Positions 9,858 through 18,831 of a stretch of 64,000 bases of DNA are shown here, piece by piece (the first letter of the stretch is position 1; each line of letters opens with the position of its first letter). A program made the position numbers and the translations under genes. The notes under the pieces are model-generated. The model ran no database searches, was not told the origin of the DNA, and was given only the letters and a program-made list of their open reading frames with translations. This DNA comes from UBA1189 sp045612065 (GTDB taxonomy: Bacteria; Bacteroidota; Bacteroidia; Bacteroidales; Bacteroidaceae), in the NCBI GenBank assembly GCA_045612065.1, contig JAZKYH010000017.1, positions 1 to 64,000 on the forward strand, written 5' to 3'.

Positions 9858-10982
9858 TTATTGTTTCAATAGCATTATCATCTTTAGCGCGAGATCGAAG
9901 AATACCATCTTGGCATTGACATTCTGCTCAATGTGGCGCTGAGCCTCACTCAGTTCGTCCATAATACCGAAAATATTCTTCTCGTTCACAAAGGGTGCAA
10001 AACGTGAAGTAAAGTTTGTCTCATCGGCATTCATATAGTTTATCTCAGAACAATGGAAGTTACAGATAAAGCTTTCGCGTATCATACGCTGACAATAAAT
10101 AAGAAAATTCTTTTGAGGCTCGCGCCCCATTCCAGCCACCTTATCAGCCCACTGACGCATGCCTTTGAGATCTCGCATATACGACTTACGCATCAGTGTC
10201 ATGAATAGTTCGATGTGCTCCTTCGAGCGGCCTCCTAAATGTATTGCTTCTATCGCTTGCAACCAACTCCCTGCCGAGGCATGGGCTATCTGCCGAGCAT
10301 CAGCATCAATGAGTCCATATCTATCGCACAGAGCGCAAGCAATGACATCTTCCTCAATAGGACGGAGCGTAAGACGCTGCACACGGCTCTGTATGGTAGG
10401 TAACAGTAGATCGGAGTTCTCACTTAAAAGAAGAAATACGGTTTGTGCAGGTGGTTCCTCAATCATCTTAAGAAGCTTATTAGAACATTCTGCATTCATC
10501 TTCTCAGCCATCCAGATAATCATTACCTTGTATCCTCCTTCACTTGACTTCAAGGTAAGTTTCCTAATTATCTCTTCGCTCTGCGAAGCATAAATGAGTC
10601 CTTGTTGGTTCTCAGCCCCAATATAGTCCATCCATTGATTAAGCGTCATGTAGGGGTTCTCCGCCACAGCTTGACGCCACCTATCAATAAAATCATCACT
10701 ATGTGGTGTCTTCGATGAATCTTTCTTATATATAGGGAAAGCAAAATGAAGATCAGGATGCGCTAGTTTATCAAACTTCTTACATGAAGGGCATACTCCA
10801 CAAGCATCTTCACCATTACGATTAGGACAGCATAGATAACGAGCATATGCTATGGCTACAGACAATTTACCCACCCCTTCTCCTCCTCCAATGAGTTGTG
10901 CATGAGGCACACGTCCTTCGGCCACTGCCGAACGCAGTAGAGAAGTTGCGCTATCTTGTCCTATGATATCCTTGAAGTACAC
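9858..10982 (-). CDS. holB: DNA polymerase III clamp-loader subunit delta'
   Basis: 374 residues. Opens with the delta'/DnaX-like sequence FKDIIGQDSATSLLRSAV and VPHAQLIGGGEGVGK (a P-loop-like segment, residues 26-40). A zinc-binding module with four Cys (two CxxC-type pairs in the stretch CCPN..CGVCPSC, about 50-70) follows. NKLLKMIEEPP (about 165-175) and VFLLLSENSDLLLPTIQSR are typical AAA+ clamp-loader motifs. It works in loading the sliding clamp at the replication fork. It is the last gene of the leftward ribD-to-holB cluster, 32 bases after the RidA-fold gene. Confidence 0.9.
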   Translation of the reverse strand: MYFKDIIGQDSATSLLRSAVAEGRVPHAQLIGGGEGVGKLSVAIAYARYLCCPNRNGEDACGVCPSCKKFDKLAHPDLHFAFPIYKKDSSKTPHSDDFIDRWRQAVAENPYMTLNQWMDYIGAENQQGLIYASQSEEIIRKLTLKSSEGGYKVMIIWMAEKMNAECSNKLLKMIEEPPAQTVFLLLSENSDLLLPTIQSRVQRLTLRPIEEDVIACALCDRYGLIDADARQIAHASAGSWLQAIEAIHLGGRSKEHIELFMTLMRKSYMRDLKGMRQWADKVAGMGREPQKNFLIYCQRMIRESFICNFHCSEINYMNADETNFTSRFAPFVNEKNIFGIMDELSEAQRHIEQNVNAKMVFFDLALKMIMLLKQ

Positions 10983-11014
10983 CTCTTTTTTGTTATCTTA
11001 TCTATGCGTTATCA

Positions 11015-12142
11015 TTAATAAGGTTTGTAAGCCTCATCATAGATGGTCTTTACCGCCATACATTCCATCTCAATAAGCCAGCCTGGACGACATACTGGAG
11101 CAAGCAAATATACTTTGGGGATATTGGGGAATCGCTGTTCAAACATCTCCTCCACCACTGCATAATCAGCAATATCACGCAAATAGACAATGAGATGACC
11201 AACATGCTCAAAGCCACATTCAGCCTCAGAAAGCAACGTCTCTACATTCTCCCACATACGCTCGGTTTGCTTTCGAATATCACCAGCATACATGATTTCT
11301 CCACGATTATTAATACTGGCTGTACCCGAGATGAATACATGGCGACGATCTCCATAATTGATGTACGTACCACGCTCGAAACTCACACCATACTCATATG
11401 TAGGATTAAGGTGTGTAGGAGCATAGAGATAATGTATTTGCTCCGGTTGTACTCCATCAATGGCATAAGCATCCATATGCACCAACACCTCATGATTTGC
11501 ATGGCGACCAGCAATACCTGTACTAGCGATAAAATGGGTCTTTTCTGTTAGGTTTTGAGTGAGGAATACCTCATTACGAGCCTTCACTACACCACCATAA
11601 TTGACATCGACATTCTGTACAAAGAACCAAGTACGGATACAATTATCTGCCAATGAGCAACCTTGCTCGGCAAGACGCATCACGTAGTCATTGAGCAAAA
11701 GGCGAGTCTGATACTCTGACTTTGAGGCCCTATTGAAATTCAGTGCACTCCATATATGGCGATATCCTCCGTGTCTCACCTCATAATCTCCATGGGGAAG
11801 TGTGCGAGTCTGCACTTCGGTCTGCAAATACACCCATAGAGCCACCTTTGTTCCATCCAATGGAGGCTGCTCAACGATGGATAACGCACAATCTGAGCGT
11901 TCAATCTGCGCTGCCAACAAAACGTTTGCCTGATTAGCAGCATCGCTCAAAAAATAGCGTTTAAATACAGCCACTGCACCTACAAGCTCTTTGTTCAACA
12001 AATGCTCATAAGCAGCCTGCAGACTCTCAATCTGTTCAACAAAAGTAAGACGGGGATTCGTAATACGTAACATTGCATGATACTCCGAAACTCCCCCAGC
12101 GACTTCGTATCTAAACAATTGTATGGATGTATGCTTTTGCAT
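11015..12142 (-). CDS. Two-part protein with C-terminal RidA/YjgF fold (chorismatase-like layout)
   Basis: 375 residues, no signal peptide. The C-terminal part (about 260-375) reads as a RidA/YjgF domain: HVFISGTASI, then GDIRKQTERMWENVETLL, then HLIVYLRDIADY, then a final IEMECMA. The N-terminal part (about 1-250) is not a plain RidA copy but includes a conserved-looking segment CIRTWFFVQNVDVNYGG. This two-part layout resembles chorismatases of the FkbO/Hyg5/XanB2 type, which pair two RidA-like halves. Whether it acts on chorismate cannot be told by eye. It lies between murI and holB with gaps of about 31 bases each side, so it is probably co-transcribed. A plain imine deaminase-like role is the alternative. 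Confidence 0.65.
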   Translation of the reverse strand: MQKHTSIQLFRYEVAGGVSEYHAMLRITNPRLTFVEQIESLQAAYEHLLNKELVGAVAVFKRYFLSDAANQANVLLAAQIERSDCALSIVEQPPLDGTKVALWVYLQTEVQTRTLPHGDYEVRHGGYRHIWSALNFNRASKSEYQTRLLLNDYVMRLAEQGCSLADNCIRTWFFVQNVDVNYGGVVKARNEVFLTQNLTEKTHFIASTGIAGRHANHEVLVHMDAYAIDGVQPEQIHYLYAPTHLNPTYEYGVSFERGTYINYGDRRHVFISGTASINNRGEIMYAGDIRKQTERMWENVETLLSEAECGFEHVGHLIVYLRDIADYAVVEEMFEQRFPNIPKVYLLAPVCRPGWLIEMECMAVKTIYDEAYKPY

Positions 12143-12173
12143 TTCGTGTTTTATGAAGCAAGGTTTGTATTAT

Positions 12174-13001
12174 TTATTTCAGCGATAGGCTACTGACCTG
12201 TATCTCCTCATCGAAAAAGATAGAGGCATATTGACGGAATATATCCACAGACTCCGTAGTAAGAAATCGACATGTACCATTCTTGGTACAAAGACCATCC
12301 ATCTCAGGATGACGCCTCATGTAGTCGGTAAGACTACGGCCCACATAATCGCCTTGCATAACAACCCTAACATGCTCAGGGGTATACTGGCGTATCTTAT
12401 CATAAAGGATTGGGTAATGCGTACAACCAAGTATAATGGTGTCAATCTGACCATCTTTTGCCAAAAGATTGTCGATGTGTCGACGTACGAAAAAATCTGT
12501 ACCCTCACTTTGAGCCTCGTCATTTTCAACCAAAGGAACCCAAATAGGACACGCCTCACCACTAACCACTATATCGGGAAATAGTTTCTTTATCTCCAAG
12601 GGATAAGACTGCGACTTGATAGTACCCGATGTAGCAAGTATACCCACGTGGCGCGTTTCTGTAATCTCTCCCAGGTACTCTACTGTAGGACGTATGATTC
12701 CCAATACACGCTTTCGTGGGTCTATCTTAGGCAGGTCTATCTGCTGTATGGTGCGCAAGGCCTTGGCCGAGGCAGTATTACACGCAAGGATAACAAGCGA
12801 ACAGCCCATATCAAACAGTGCTCTGACAGCCTGTGAAGTAAACTCATACACAACTTCAAACGAACGTGTCCCATAAGGTGTACGGGCATTGTCACCAAGA
12901 TATAAGAAATCATAGTCAGGCAGATGCCTGCGCATCTGTGAAAGAATGGTGAGTCCACCATAGCCAGAATCGAAAACACCTATAGGACCAGAGGCGAGCA
13001 T
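12174..13001 (-). CDS. murI: Glutamate racemase
   Basis: 275 residues, typical length. It makes D-glutamate for peptidoglycan. The N-terminal motif PIGVFDSGYGGLTIL (6-20) carries the conserved Asp/Ser. The two catalytic cysteines are present in ILACNTASA (about 70-80) and in ILGCTHYPIL (about 190-200). YLGDNARTPYG is the other signature. It is in the leftward cluster after the OmpH genes, where cell-wall and outer-membrane biogenesis genes are grouped. Confidence 0.95.
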   Translation of the reverse strand: MLASGPIGVFDSGYGGLTILSQMRRHLPDYDFLYLGDNARTPYGTRSFEVVYEFTSQAVRALFDMGCSLVILACNTASAKALRTIQQIDLPKIDPRKRVLGIIRPTVEYLGEITETRHVGILATSGTIKSQSYPLEIKKLFPDIVVSGEACPIWVPLVENDEAQSEGTDFFVRRHIDNLLAKDGQIDTIILGCTHYPILYDKIRQYTPEHVRVVMQGDYVGRSLTDYMRRHPEMDGLCTKNGTCRFLTTESVDIFRQYASIFFDEEIQVSSLSLK

Positions 13002-13044
13002 AATCAGTTAAGTTTTTGAGTTGTGTTATTGATTTCTTTCCAGA

Positions 13045-13548
13045 CTATTCAATTTTTAGTGCTTGCTTGAGTTGCTCGGTAATATCTTCGCCCTTCTGAG
13101 GGTTGATGGCAATATATACACGTTCATCTGTATTGAGGATGTAATCATAATCTCCATCAACACACAACACCATCACAGCCTCGTCAATCTTTTCATAGAG
13201 AGGCTTCATCATCTCTGCACGAGCCTCACGCATAGCATGGTTCACCTCCTTCTTGAAGGCTATGGACTTCTCCATGAGCTCTTGCAGTTCCTTGTGACGC
13301 TTCATGCGAATATTATCAGGGAACTGGCTTTGTTCCTCAATGAAATCTGTATATTTCTGATTAAACTCACGATCGGAACGCTCTATCTCAGCCTCATACT
13401 TTGCCTGCAACTCATCAATATGGGCTTCAACGATGCTGTATTCAGGTAACATCCTGACAATCTCTCTATAACTGACATAGCCAAATCGAGATTGAGCCAT
13501 GGCAGTCATAGAGATAAAAGCTAAGAGGATGAATAGATTTCTCTTCAT
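13045..13548 (-). CDS. OmpH/Skp-family periplasmic chaperone, third copy
   Basis: 167 residues. The signal peptide ends at AMAQ (about residue 19). The mature part begins SRFGYVSYREIVRMLPEY, the usual Skp start, then a long charged helical hairpin (about 40-120) rich in Glu/Lys/Gln, and a C-terminal strand region (VLCVDGDYDYILNTDERVY). Skp trimers hold unfolded outer-membrane proteins in the periplasm for the BamA machine encoded just upstream. It begins 2 bases after the stop of the second copy, so translation is probably coupled. It is the most diverged of the three copies. Confidence 0.88.
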   Translation of the reverse strand: MKRNLFILLAFISMTAMAQSRFGYVSYREIVRMLPEYSIVEAHIDELQAKYEAEIERSDREFNQKYTDFIEEQSQFPDNIRMKRHKELQELMEKSIAFKKEVNHAMREARAEMMKPLYEKIDEAVMVLCVDGDYDYILNTDERVYIAINPQKGEDITEQLKQALKIE

Positions 13549-13550
13549 GA

Positions 13551-14051
13551 TTACTTAATACCCAACTTAGCCTTTACGGCAGCCGTAACATCAGTACTGA
13601 GAGTCTCACTGATATAGGGGATGCCACTTGCTACATCAAAGATATAGAGGTAGCCACCAGCAACACCTACTTCCTTAATAGCCTTAGAAATCTTTTCGGT
13701 CAGCATAGCCATCTTCTCTTGTGATGCCTGTTGCAACTCTTGCTGTGACTGTTGGTAGTACTGTTGCATCTTTCCATAGAGTTCCTGCAACTCCTGCTCA
13801 CGACGCTGCTGAATATTGGCAGGGAGAGTTGCCTTCTCAGCCTCATATGCCTCGCTCTTCTTCGTAAGCTCCGCCTCCATCATCTGAAGCTCGTTGGTAT
13901 ACTGCTTTTCAAGGTTCTGGAGTTCAGTCTGTGCAGTTGTGTACTCAGGCATTACCTGAATAATGTCAGCAGAGTTCAAGTGGCCGAATTTCTGCGCAAA
14001 GAGTGCAAGGGGTGCCATGAAGAAAAGCATGGCGATGATTTTCTTGTTCAT
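13551..14051 (-). CDS. OmpH/Skp-family periplasmic chaperone, second copy
   Basis: 166 residues. Signal peptide MNKKIIAMLFFMAPLALFAQ (cleavage about residue 20). The mature chain starts KFGHLNSADIIQVMPEYT and continues as a Gln/Glu-rich coiled-coil arm (about 40-120), then the conserved core GVAGGYLYIFDVASGIPYIS. Family role: periplasmic holdase for outer-membrane protein precursors. It has its own candidate -7 promoter element in the gap upstream, so the second and third copies may be expressed apart from bamA. Confidence 0.9.
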   Translation of the reverse strand: MNKKIIAMLFFMAPLALFAQKFGHLNSADIIQVMPEYTTAQTELQNLEKQYTNELQMMEAELTKKSEAYEAEKATLPANIQQRREQELQELYGKMQQYYQQSQQELQQASQEKMAMLTEKISKAIKEVGVAGGYLYIFDVASGIPYISETLSTDVTAAVKAKLGIK

Positions 14052-14094
14052 AATGTTAATGTATTTAATGATTAATAATTGTCGTTATAAAGTA

Positions 14095-14102
14095 CAAAAG
14101 TA
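14095..14102 (-). promoter_or_regulatory. Possible internal -7 element ahead of the second OmpH gene
   Basis: TACTTTTG on the minus strand fits TAnnTTTG and lies about 44 bases before the ATG at 14051, in the 57-base gap between OmpH copies. No clear upstream box was found. Confidence 0.4.
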
Positions 14103-14108
14103 GTGTTT

Positions 14109-14624
14109 TTAGTTGGCATATCCTAACTTTATCAACACCTCGTTACTAATATCTATCTTTGGGGAGGCATAGATGATACTACTTGCCGAAGCGCGATCCA
14201 CCACTACGGAATAACCTTTAGAATCAGAAATTTCCTTCACGGCATTGTATATCTCGTCCTGTATAGGCGCCATCAAGCTTTCTCGTTTCTTATAGAGCTC
14301 GCCCTCGGGTCCGAAGTATTTACGTTTCAGTTCTTGTGCCTCTTTCTCCTTGCCCACGATTTCCTCTTCCTTCTTGATCTTTTGCTCCTCGGAAAGGAAT
14401 ACAGCCTCACTTTGGTAATTCTTGTAAAGGGTCTGCGCCTCAAGAGCTACCGCTTCCACTTCACTTTGCCACTTCTTTGAGATTTGGTTGAGTTGTTCAT
14501 TGGCACGCTCATAAGCAGGAATATTCTTCAATATGTACTCCATATCAATCAGTGCAAATTTCTGTGCATTTGAAGTGAGACAAACAAAACAGAGCAAAGC
14601 GGTCATTAAAAGATTCTTCTTCAT
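14109..14624 (-). CDS. OmpH/Skp-family periplasmic chaperone, first copy
   Basis: 171 residues from the ATG at 14624. An in-frame ATG three codons earlier (14633) is less likely because MKKNLLM is the normal signal-peptide start. The signal peptide ends SNAQ. The mature part reads KFALIDMEYILKNIPAYERA, then a long Glu/Lys-rich helical arm, then a C-terminal core with SKGYSVVVDRASASSIIYASP. It lies 57 bases downstream of bamA, the usual gene pairing for Skp, and supports outer-membrane protein assembly. Confidence 0.9.
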   Translation of the reverse strand: MKKNLLMTALLCFVCLTSNAQKFALIDMEYILKNIPAYERANEQLNQISKKWQSEVEAVALEAQTLYKNYQSEAVFLSEEQKIKKEEEIVGKEKEAQELKRKYFGPEGELYKKRESLMAPIQDEIYNAVKEISDSKGYSVVVDRASASSIIYASPKIDISNEVLIKLGYAN

Positions 14625-14681
14625 AATCCACATCGTTTATTTAGCATTACATTTATTTAGACTCACTGAAGAGCTAAATGT

Positions 14682-17303
14682 TTAAAATTCTTGTCCAAGG
14701 GTAAAATGGAACTGACTTCCGCTCGTCACGCCATTGATCTTATCAAAACCATAAGCCCAATCAATACCCATGAGACCAATCATTGGGAGAAAGATACGTA
14801 CACCCACACCAGCCGAGCGTTTCATATCGAAAGGATTGAACTTACGCACATCGTCCCACGCATTACCTCCCTCAAGGAAAGCAAGCGCATAGATCTGTGT
14901 AGAATTCTCAAGCATCAAGGGATAGCGCAACTCCATAGCAAAACGCGAGTAAGCATAACCACTCATTGCTATCGCTCCATTGTCATAACCACGCAACGCC
15001 ACCATATCGGTGTAATAGTTATACGAGTATCCACTCATGCCATCACCACCCACATAGAAGGTTTCGAAAGGTGACTTCTTGTATTTATTGAAATGCCCGA
15101 GCAAGCCAAAGTCAGCACGAGCCATCAATACAAGACATTTCTGACCACCGGTAAGAGCTGTATAAAACTTGCTCTTAAACTTCCACTTATGATACTCAAT
15201 CCATTTATAACGCTCACGCAGACTTTGATTGTAGGCAGCATCAGTAGGCTTCACCTCACTCAACTTCCTATAATCGACATTATCAATAAGCGAGTAAGGA
15301 GGAGTAATGGCTACATTAAAACTAATATCCGAACCATGACGGGGAAAAATAGGATTATCTATAGAACTACGTCCAAGGTTAAGCGATAAGTTGATGTTAT
15401 TGCTACTACCATTCGAGATAATAAAGTAATCCCAATTGTTAAGGTCATATCGGGTATAAGAGAGTTCGCCATAAAGAGTAAAGTAATCATCGGGCCAATG
15501 CAAGCGCTTACCCCAACCTATCGAAAGGCCATACATACGCAAATACTTGTCCGGGTCATAGTATGATTCATAACTGTTATAATAATTATTATAGTTACCA
15601 TAACCATACAAACTGTTGTAATAGTTATTCATCATGGCCTCGTTATAATAATTACTATTCACACCTGTTGACAAAGAATAGAAAGCATTTATCGAAAACG
15701 AGTTAGGGCGCTTTCCACCAAACCATGGGTCGAGGAATGACACATTATAAGACTGATAATAGGTACCATTGGTCTGTCCACTAATCGAGAAGGTCTGTCC
15801 ATCACCTTGGGGTATGAAAGCACGATAGTTATCTGACTTATGGAAGAGATTATACATTGAGAAGTTGGTAAACTTCAATGCCAATTTACCTATCACACCA
15901 GTCTGTCCGTAACCTAATGAAAGTTCTATCTGGTCATTATTCTTAGATTCAAGCATCCAATCAACATCAACCGTGCCATTGGCCACATCAGGTTTCACAT
16001 CTGGCGAAATAGACTCGGGATTGAAGTGCCCCATTTGTTGCAACTCTCGCGCCGAACGCATCAAAGCATCACGACTAAAGAGATCACCCGGCTTGGTCAT
16101 CAACTCACGGCGTACCACATTTTCATACAGACGATCGTTACCTGCAATGCGTACTCTATTTATCGTAGCCTGGGGACCTTCAAGCACACGCATCTCAAGG
16201 TCTACCGAATCAGCAGAAACATTAACCTCTACAGGTTCTACCCGTGCAAACACATATCCATTATCATAATATAGATTACCGATGGCATCCTCGTCCATAC
16301 TGACACGTTCGTTCAGTTTCTTCTGATTATATACATCACCTGAGTTCATACGCAACATCTCTGACAGCCCTTCAGACTCATACACCGTGTTACCCACCCA
16401 GTTGATGTCTCGTATATGATATTGATTTCCCTCCTCCACTTGGATATAGACATCCACCGTTTTGTCATCGTAAGGCACTACAGAGTCTACCACAATATGT
16501 GCATCACGATAACCGTGTTCGTTGTACTTACCAATGAGCAACTGTTTATCTTCAGCATAGAGGTTGTCAATAAACTTCTTAGGACGGAAAATATGGCGCC
16601 AATTACCCTTCTCATTGGTTTTCTTCATCGCCCACTTTAACTGTTTCTCGTCAAGAGCATTGTTTCCCGTGATGTATATTTTATTGACTTTTACCTTTTC
16701 CTTCTTATCTACATTAATATCAAGGATAAGACTATTCGTTTCGGCTACATCGTCACGCTGCATAATGCTAATCTCTGCATTCTTAAAGCCTTTCTCATCG
16801 AAATAACGACTGACAACAATCTTAGCGCGGTCAATCATATTGGGGGTAATCTTGTCACCTTCACGGAAATTAAGTTTGGCTTCCAAGTCCTCCTTTTCCG
16901 ATTTCTTCACGCCATTATAGTTTACCTTCGACAAACGCGGACGTTGAGTGAGCTCGATGTTCAGATAAGCTTGGTTACCCACAACTTTCTCTATGGTGAT
17001 ACTCACATTAGAGAACAACCCATGCTTCCAATAACGCTTCACCGCATTAGTAATCTCATCACCGGGAACCATAATAACCTGTCCTACAGAGAGTCCTGAA
17101 AGACCAATCAGCACATAATCTTCATAACCATCAATACCACTCACGGTAATGTCAGCAATTTCATACCGCTTAGGGGCAGAGTAGAGCACTGTCGGTTTAT
17201 GGATGGTGTCAGTGAGGGCACCCTGTGCCGCTCCTCTCCCACAAGGCAATGTGAGAAGGACTATCAATGCAATATATTTAACAAGGTGTATGCGTAGTTT
17301 CAT
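14682..17303 (-). CDS. bamA: BamA, outer-membrane protein assembly factor
   Basis: 873 residues. Signal peptide to about residue 26 (CGRGAAQG). Periplasmic POTRA repeats follow (about 45-470), visible as repeated segments such as ITVSGIDGYEDYVL, YNGVKKSEKEDLEAKL, IYITGNNALDEKQLKWAM, INWVGNTVYES and VRIAGNDRLYENVVRREL. The C-terminal Omp85 barrel (about 490-873) ends with the beta-signal-like FHFTLGQEF. A long Tyr/Asn-rich loop near residues 575-600 is the likely extracellular insertion. BamA folds and inserts outer-membrane barrels, including the SusC proteins of this window. It sits 5 bases after uppS and upstream of three Skp genes. Confidence 0.95.
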   Translation of the reverse strand: MKLRIHLVKYIALIVLLTLPCGRGAAQGALTDTIHKPTVLYSAPKRYEIADITVSGIDGYEDYVLIGLSGLSVGQVIMVPGDEITNAVKRYWKHGLFSNVSITIEKVVGNQAYLNIELTQRPRLSKVNYNGVKKSEKEDLEAKLNFREGDKITPNMIDRAKIVVSRYFDEKGFKNAEISIMQRDDVAETNSLILDINVDKKEKVKVNKIYITGNNALDEKQLKWAMKKTNEKGNWRHIFRPKKFIDNLYAEDKQLLIGKYNEHGYRDAHIVVDSVVPYDDKTVDVYIQVEEGNQYHIRDINWVGNTVYESEGLSEMLRMNSGDVYNQKKLNERVSMDEDAIGNLYYDNGYVFARVEPVEVNVSADSVDLEMRVLEGPQATINRVRIAGNDRLYENVVRRELMTKPGDLFSRDALMRSARELQQMGHFNPESISPDVKPDVANGTVDVDWMLESKNNDQIELSLGYGQTGVIGKLALKFTNFSMYNLFHKSDNYRAFIPQGDGQTFSISGQTNGTYYQSYNVSFLDPWFGGKRPNSFSINAFYSLSTGVNSNYYNEAMMNNYYNSLYGYGNYNNYYNSYESYYDPDKYLRMYGLSIGWGKRLHWPDDYFTLYGELSYTRYDLNNWDYFIISNGSSNNINLSLNLGRSSIDNPIFPRHGSDISFNVAITPPYSLIDNVDYRKLSEVKPTDAAYNQSLRERYKWIEYHKWKFKSKFYTALTGGQKCLVLMARADFGLLGHFNKYKKSPFETFYVGGDGMSGYSYNYYTDMVALRGYDNGAIAMSGYAYSRFAMELRYPLMLENSTQIYALAFLEGGNAWDDVRKFNPFDMKRSAGVGVRIFLPMIGLMGIDWAYGFDKINGVTSGSQFHFTLGQEF

Positions 17304-17308
17304 ACCTT

Positions 17309-18061
17309 TTATTTATTATCGTTTTCTTCGGCAACTTGTTCACTGGTCTTGCCGAATCTTCTCTCTCTTTGCTGATAGGTATAGATAGCCTTGCACAAAT
17401 CCTCTTCACCAAACTCAGGCCAATAGGTGTCGCAGAAGTATAATTCTGTATAGGCACACTGCCATAGCAGATAGTTACTCAAGCGTGTCTCTCCACCTGT
17501 ACGTATCAACAAGTCAGGATCAGGCATGAATGAGGTACACAAGGTCTCATCAATGGTCTTGTCAGTGATGGCATCAATACCCAGTTTTCCCTCTTGGACC
17601 ATTGCAGCAATGCGCTTAGCCGATTGAGTGAGCTCCCATTTTGACGAGTAGCTGAGTGCCACGGTGAGTGTACCCCGCTGATTGTTTGCCGACTGACTAA
17701 TACAATAGTTCATGCGCTCACGAACCTTCTCGGGCAATCGGTCTGTATCTCCAATAACACAGAAACGGATATCGTTATCCATGAAGATGCTGAGGTCAAG
17801 CTTCTCGAATAGCAGTGTCATCAACCCATTCACTTCTTCATCAGGGCGTGTCCAATTTTCAGTAGAGAAAGCGTATACGGTTACATATTTGACACCCAAC
17901 TTAGCGGCACTCATCATCGTATCGTGCAATGCCTGCGCACCTACGATGTGCCCCTCACCACGTCTTTTTCCTCTTGCCTTGGCCCAACGTCCATTGCCAT
18001 CCATAATAATCGCAATGTGTTGAGGTATACGATTCATGTCTAACTGTTCCTTGTATGTCAT
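17309..18061 (-). CDS. uppS: Undecaprenyl diphosphate synthase (isoprenyl transferase)
   Basis: 250 residues, normal family length. The catalytic motif HIAIIMDGNGRWAKARG (about 14-30) holds the conserved Asp and the GNGRWA diphosphate site. VTVYAFSTENWTRP and the C-terminal PDLLIRTGGETRLSNYLLWQ are cis-prenyltransferase signatures. It adds isoprene units to farnesyl diphosphate to give the C55 lipid carrier for peptidoglycan and surface glycans. It is tightly packed with bamA, a common Bacteroidetes arrangement. Confidence 0.95.
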   Translation of the reverse strand: MTYKEQLDMNRIPQHIAIIMDGNGRWAKARGKRRGEGHIVGAQALHDTMMSAAKLGVKYVTVYAFSTENWTRPDEEVNGLMTLLFEKLDLSIFMDNDIRFCVIGDTDRLPEKVRERMNYCISQSANNQRGTLTVALSYSSKWELTQSAKRIAAMVQEGKLGIDAITDKTIDETLCTSFMPDPDLLIRTGGETRLSNYLLWQCAYTELYFCDTYWPEFGEEDLCKAIYTYQQRERRFGKTSEQVAEENDNK

Positions 18062-18076
18062 GTGAATTTATGAATT

Positions 18077-18784
18077 TTAGTTGTTACACTTTCTGTATTT
18101 GGGAAACATGTCGTAACTGACATATAGCATCAGCCACGAGTATGAATCCTTGTTCTTCAAACCTTTACTTTCTATTCCATAAGGATCATCGAGCATTAAT
18201 CCCGAAGTACTTACAACATCCAACCTATCCGATGTTGTGAAGCGCATGGTCCACTCAACACCCATGTTGATGCGTTCGGCCAACTTGTATTTCACGCCGA
18301 GTCCTACGGGTATATTCAGTGCAAACACATGATTGGCTGGACTGGGAGCATAGGTCAATCCCAATCCGCCCAATAGATAAGGAGCTATACGACGCCCGTC
18401 CTTATAGCCAGCCCCTGTGCCATAGGCAAAAAAATGACACTCATATTGTGCCCCCAACTCAAACACATTACGACCGAAAGTACTATGTGCTCCGTTAGGA
18501 AACTTGTTATCCTTTCCTATGGTAGTCCCCCTTACACGCCCTACAGCCAGATTACCCTTTATAGCCATGCGAGGACTGATGTTGTATCGCGTCAAGATAC
18601 CACCAGCAAAAGCAGTACTACCAAACAAAGTCCTGTTGGCATCGCCCATATAGAAACTGCCTCCAACCAAACCACCCAATTCCAAATTATACTCTAACTC
18701 TTGAGCCGAAGCCACACACACCGAAGCCAGTAACAAGAATACTGCTACCAACCAGCCCTTTATCTGTCGTGTATTGTGCTTCAT
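18077..18784 (-). CDS. DUF6089-like outer-membrane beta-barrel protein
   Basis: 235 residues. Signal peptide to about residue 27 (CVASAQ). The mature protein is made of alternating strands typical of a small outer-membrane barrel: LELGGLVGGSFYMGDAN at the start, then RIAPYLLGGLGLTYAP, then LGVKYKLAERINMGVEW. It resembles the DUF6089 proteins commonly encoded next to uppS and bamA in Bacteroidales. The constant neighbourhood suggests an envelope role, but its function is not established. Gaps are 15 bases to uppS and 47 to the upstream gene. Confidence 0.75.
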   Translation of the reverse strand: MKHNTRQIKGWLVAVFLLLASVCVASAQELEYNLELGGLVGGSFYMGDANRTLFGSTAFAGGILTRYNISPRMAIKGNLAVGRVRGTTIGKDNKFPNGAHSTFGRNVFELGAQYECHFFAYGTGAGYKDGRRIAPYLLGGLGLTYAPSPANHVFALNIPVGLGVKYKLAERINMGVEWTMRFTTSDRLDVVSTSGLMLDDPYGIESKGLKNKDSYSWLMLYVSYDMFPKYRKCNN

Positions 18785-18831
18785 TGAGTTCTTAAGTTTT
18801 GTACCAAATGATATATCAACTCAAATAAGAG

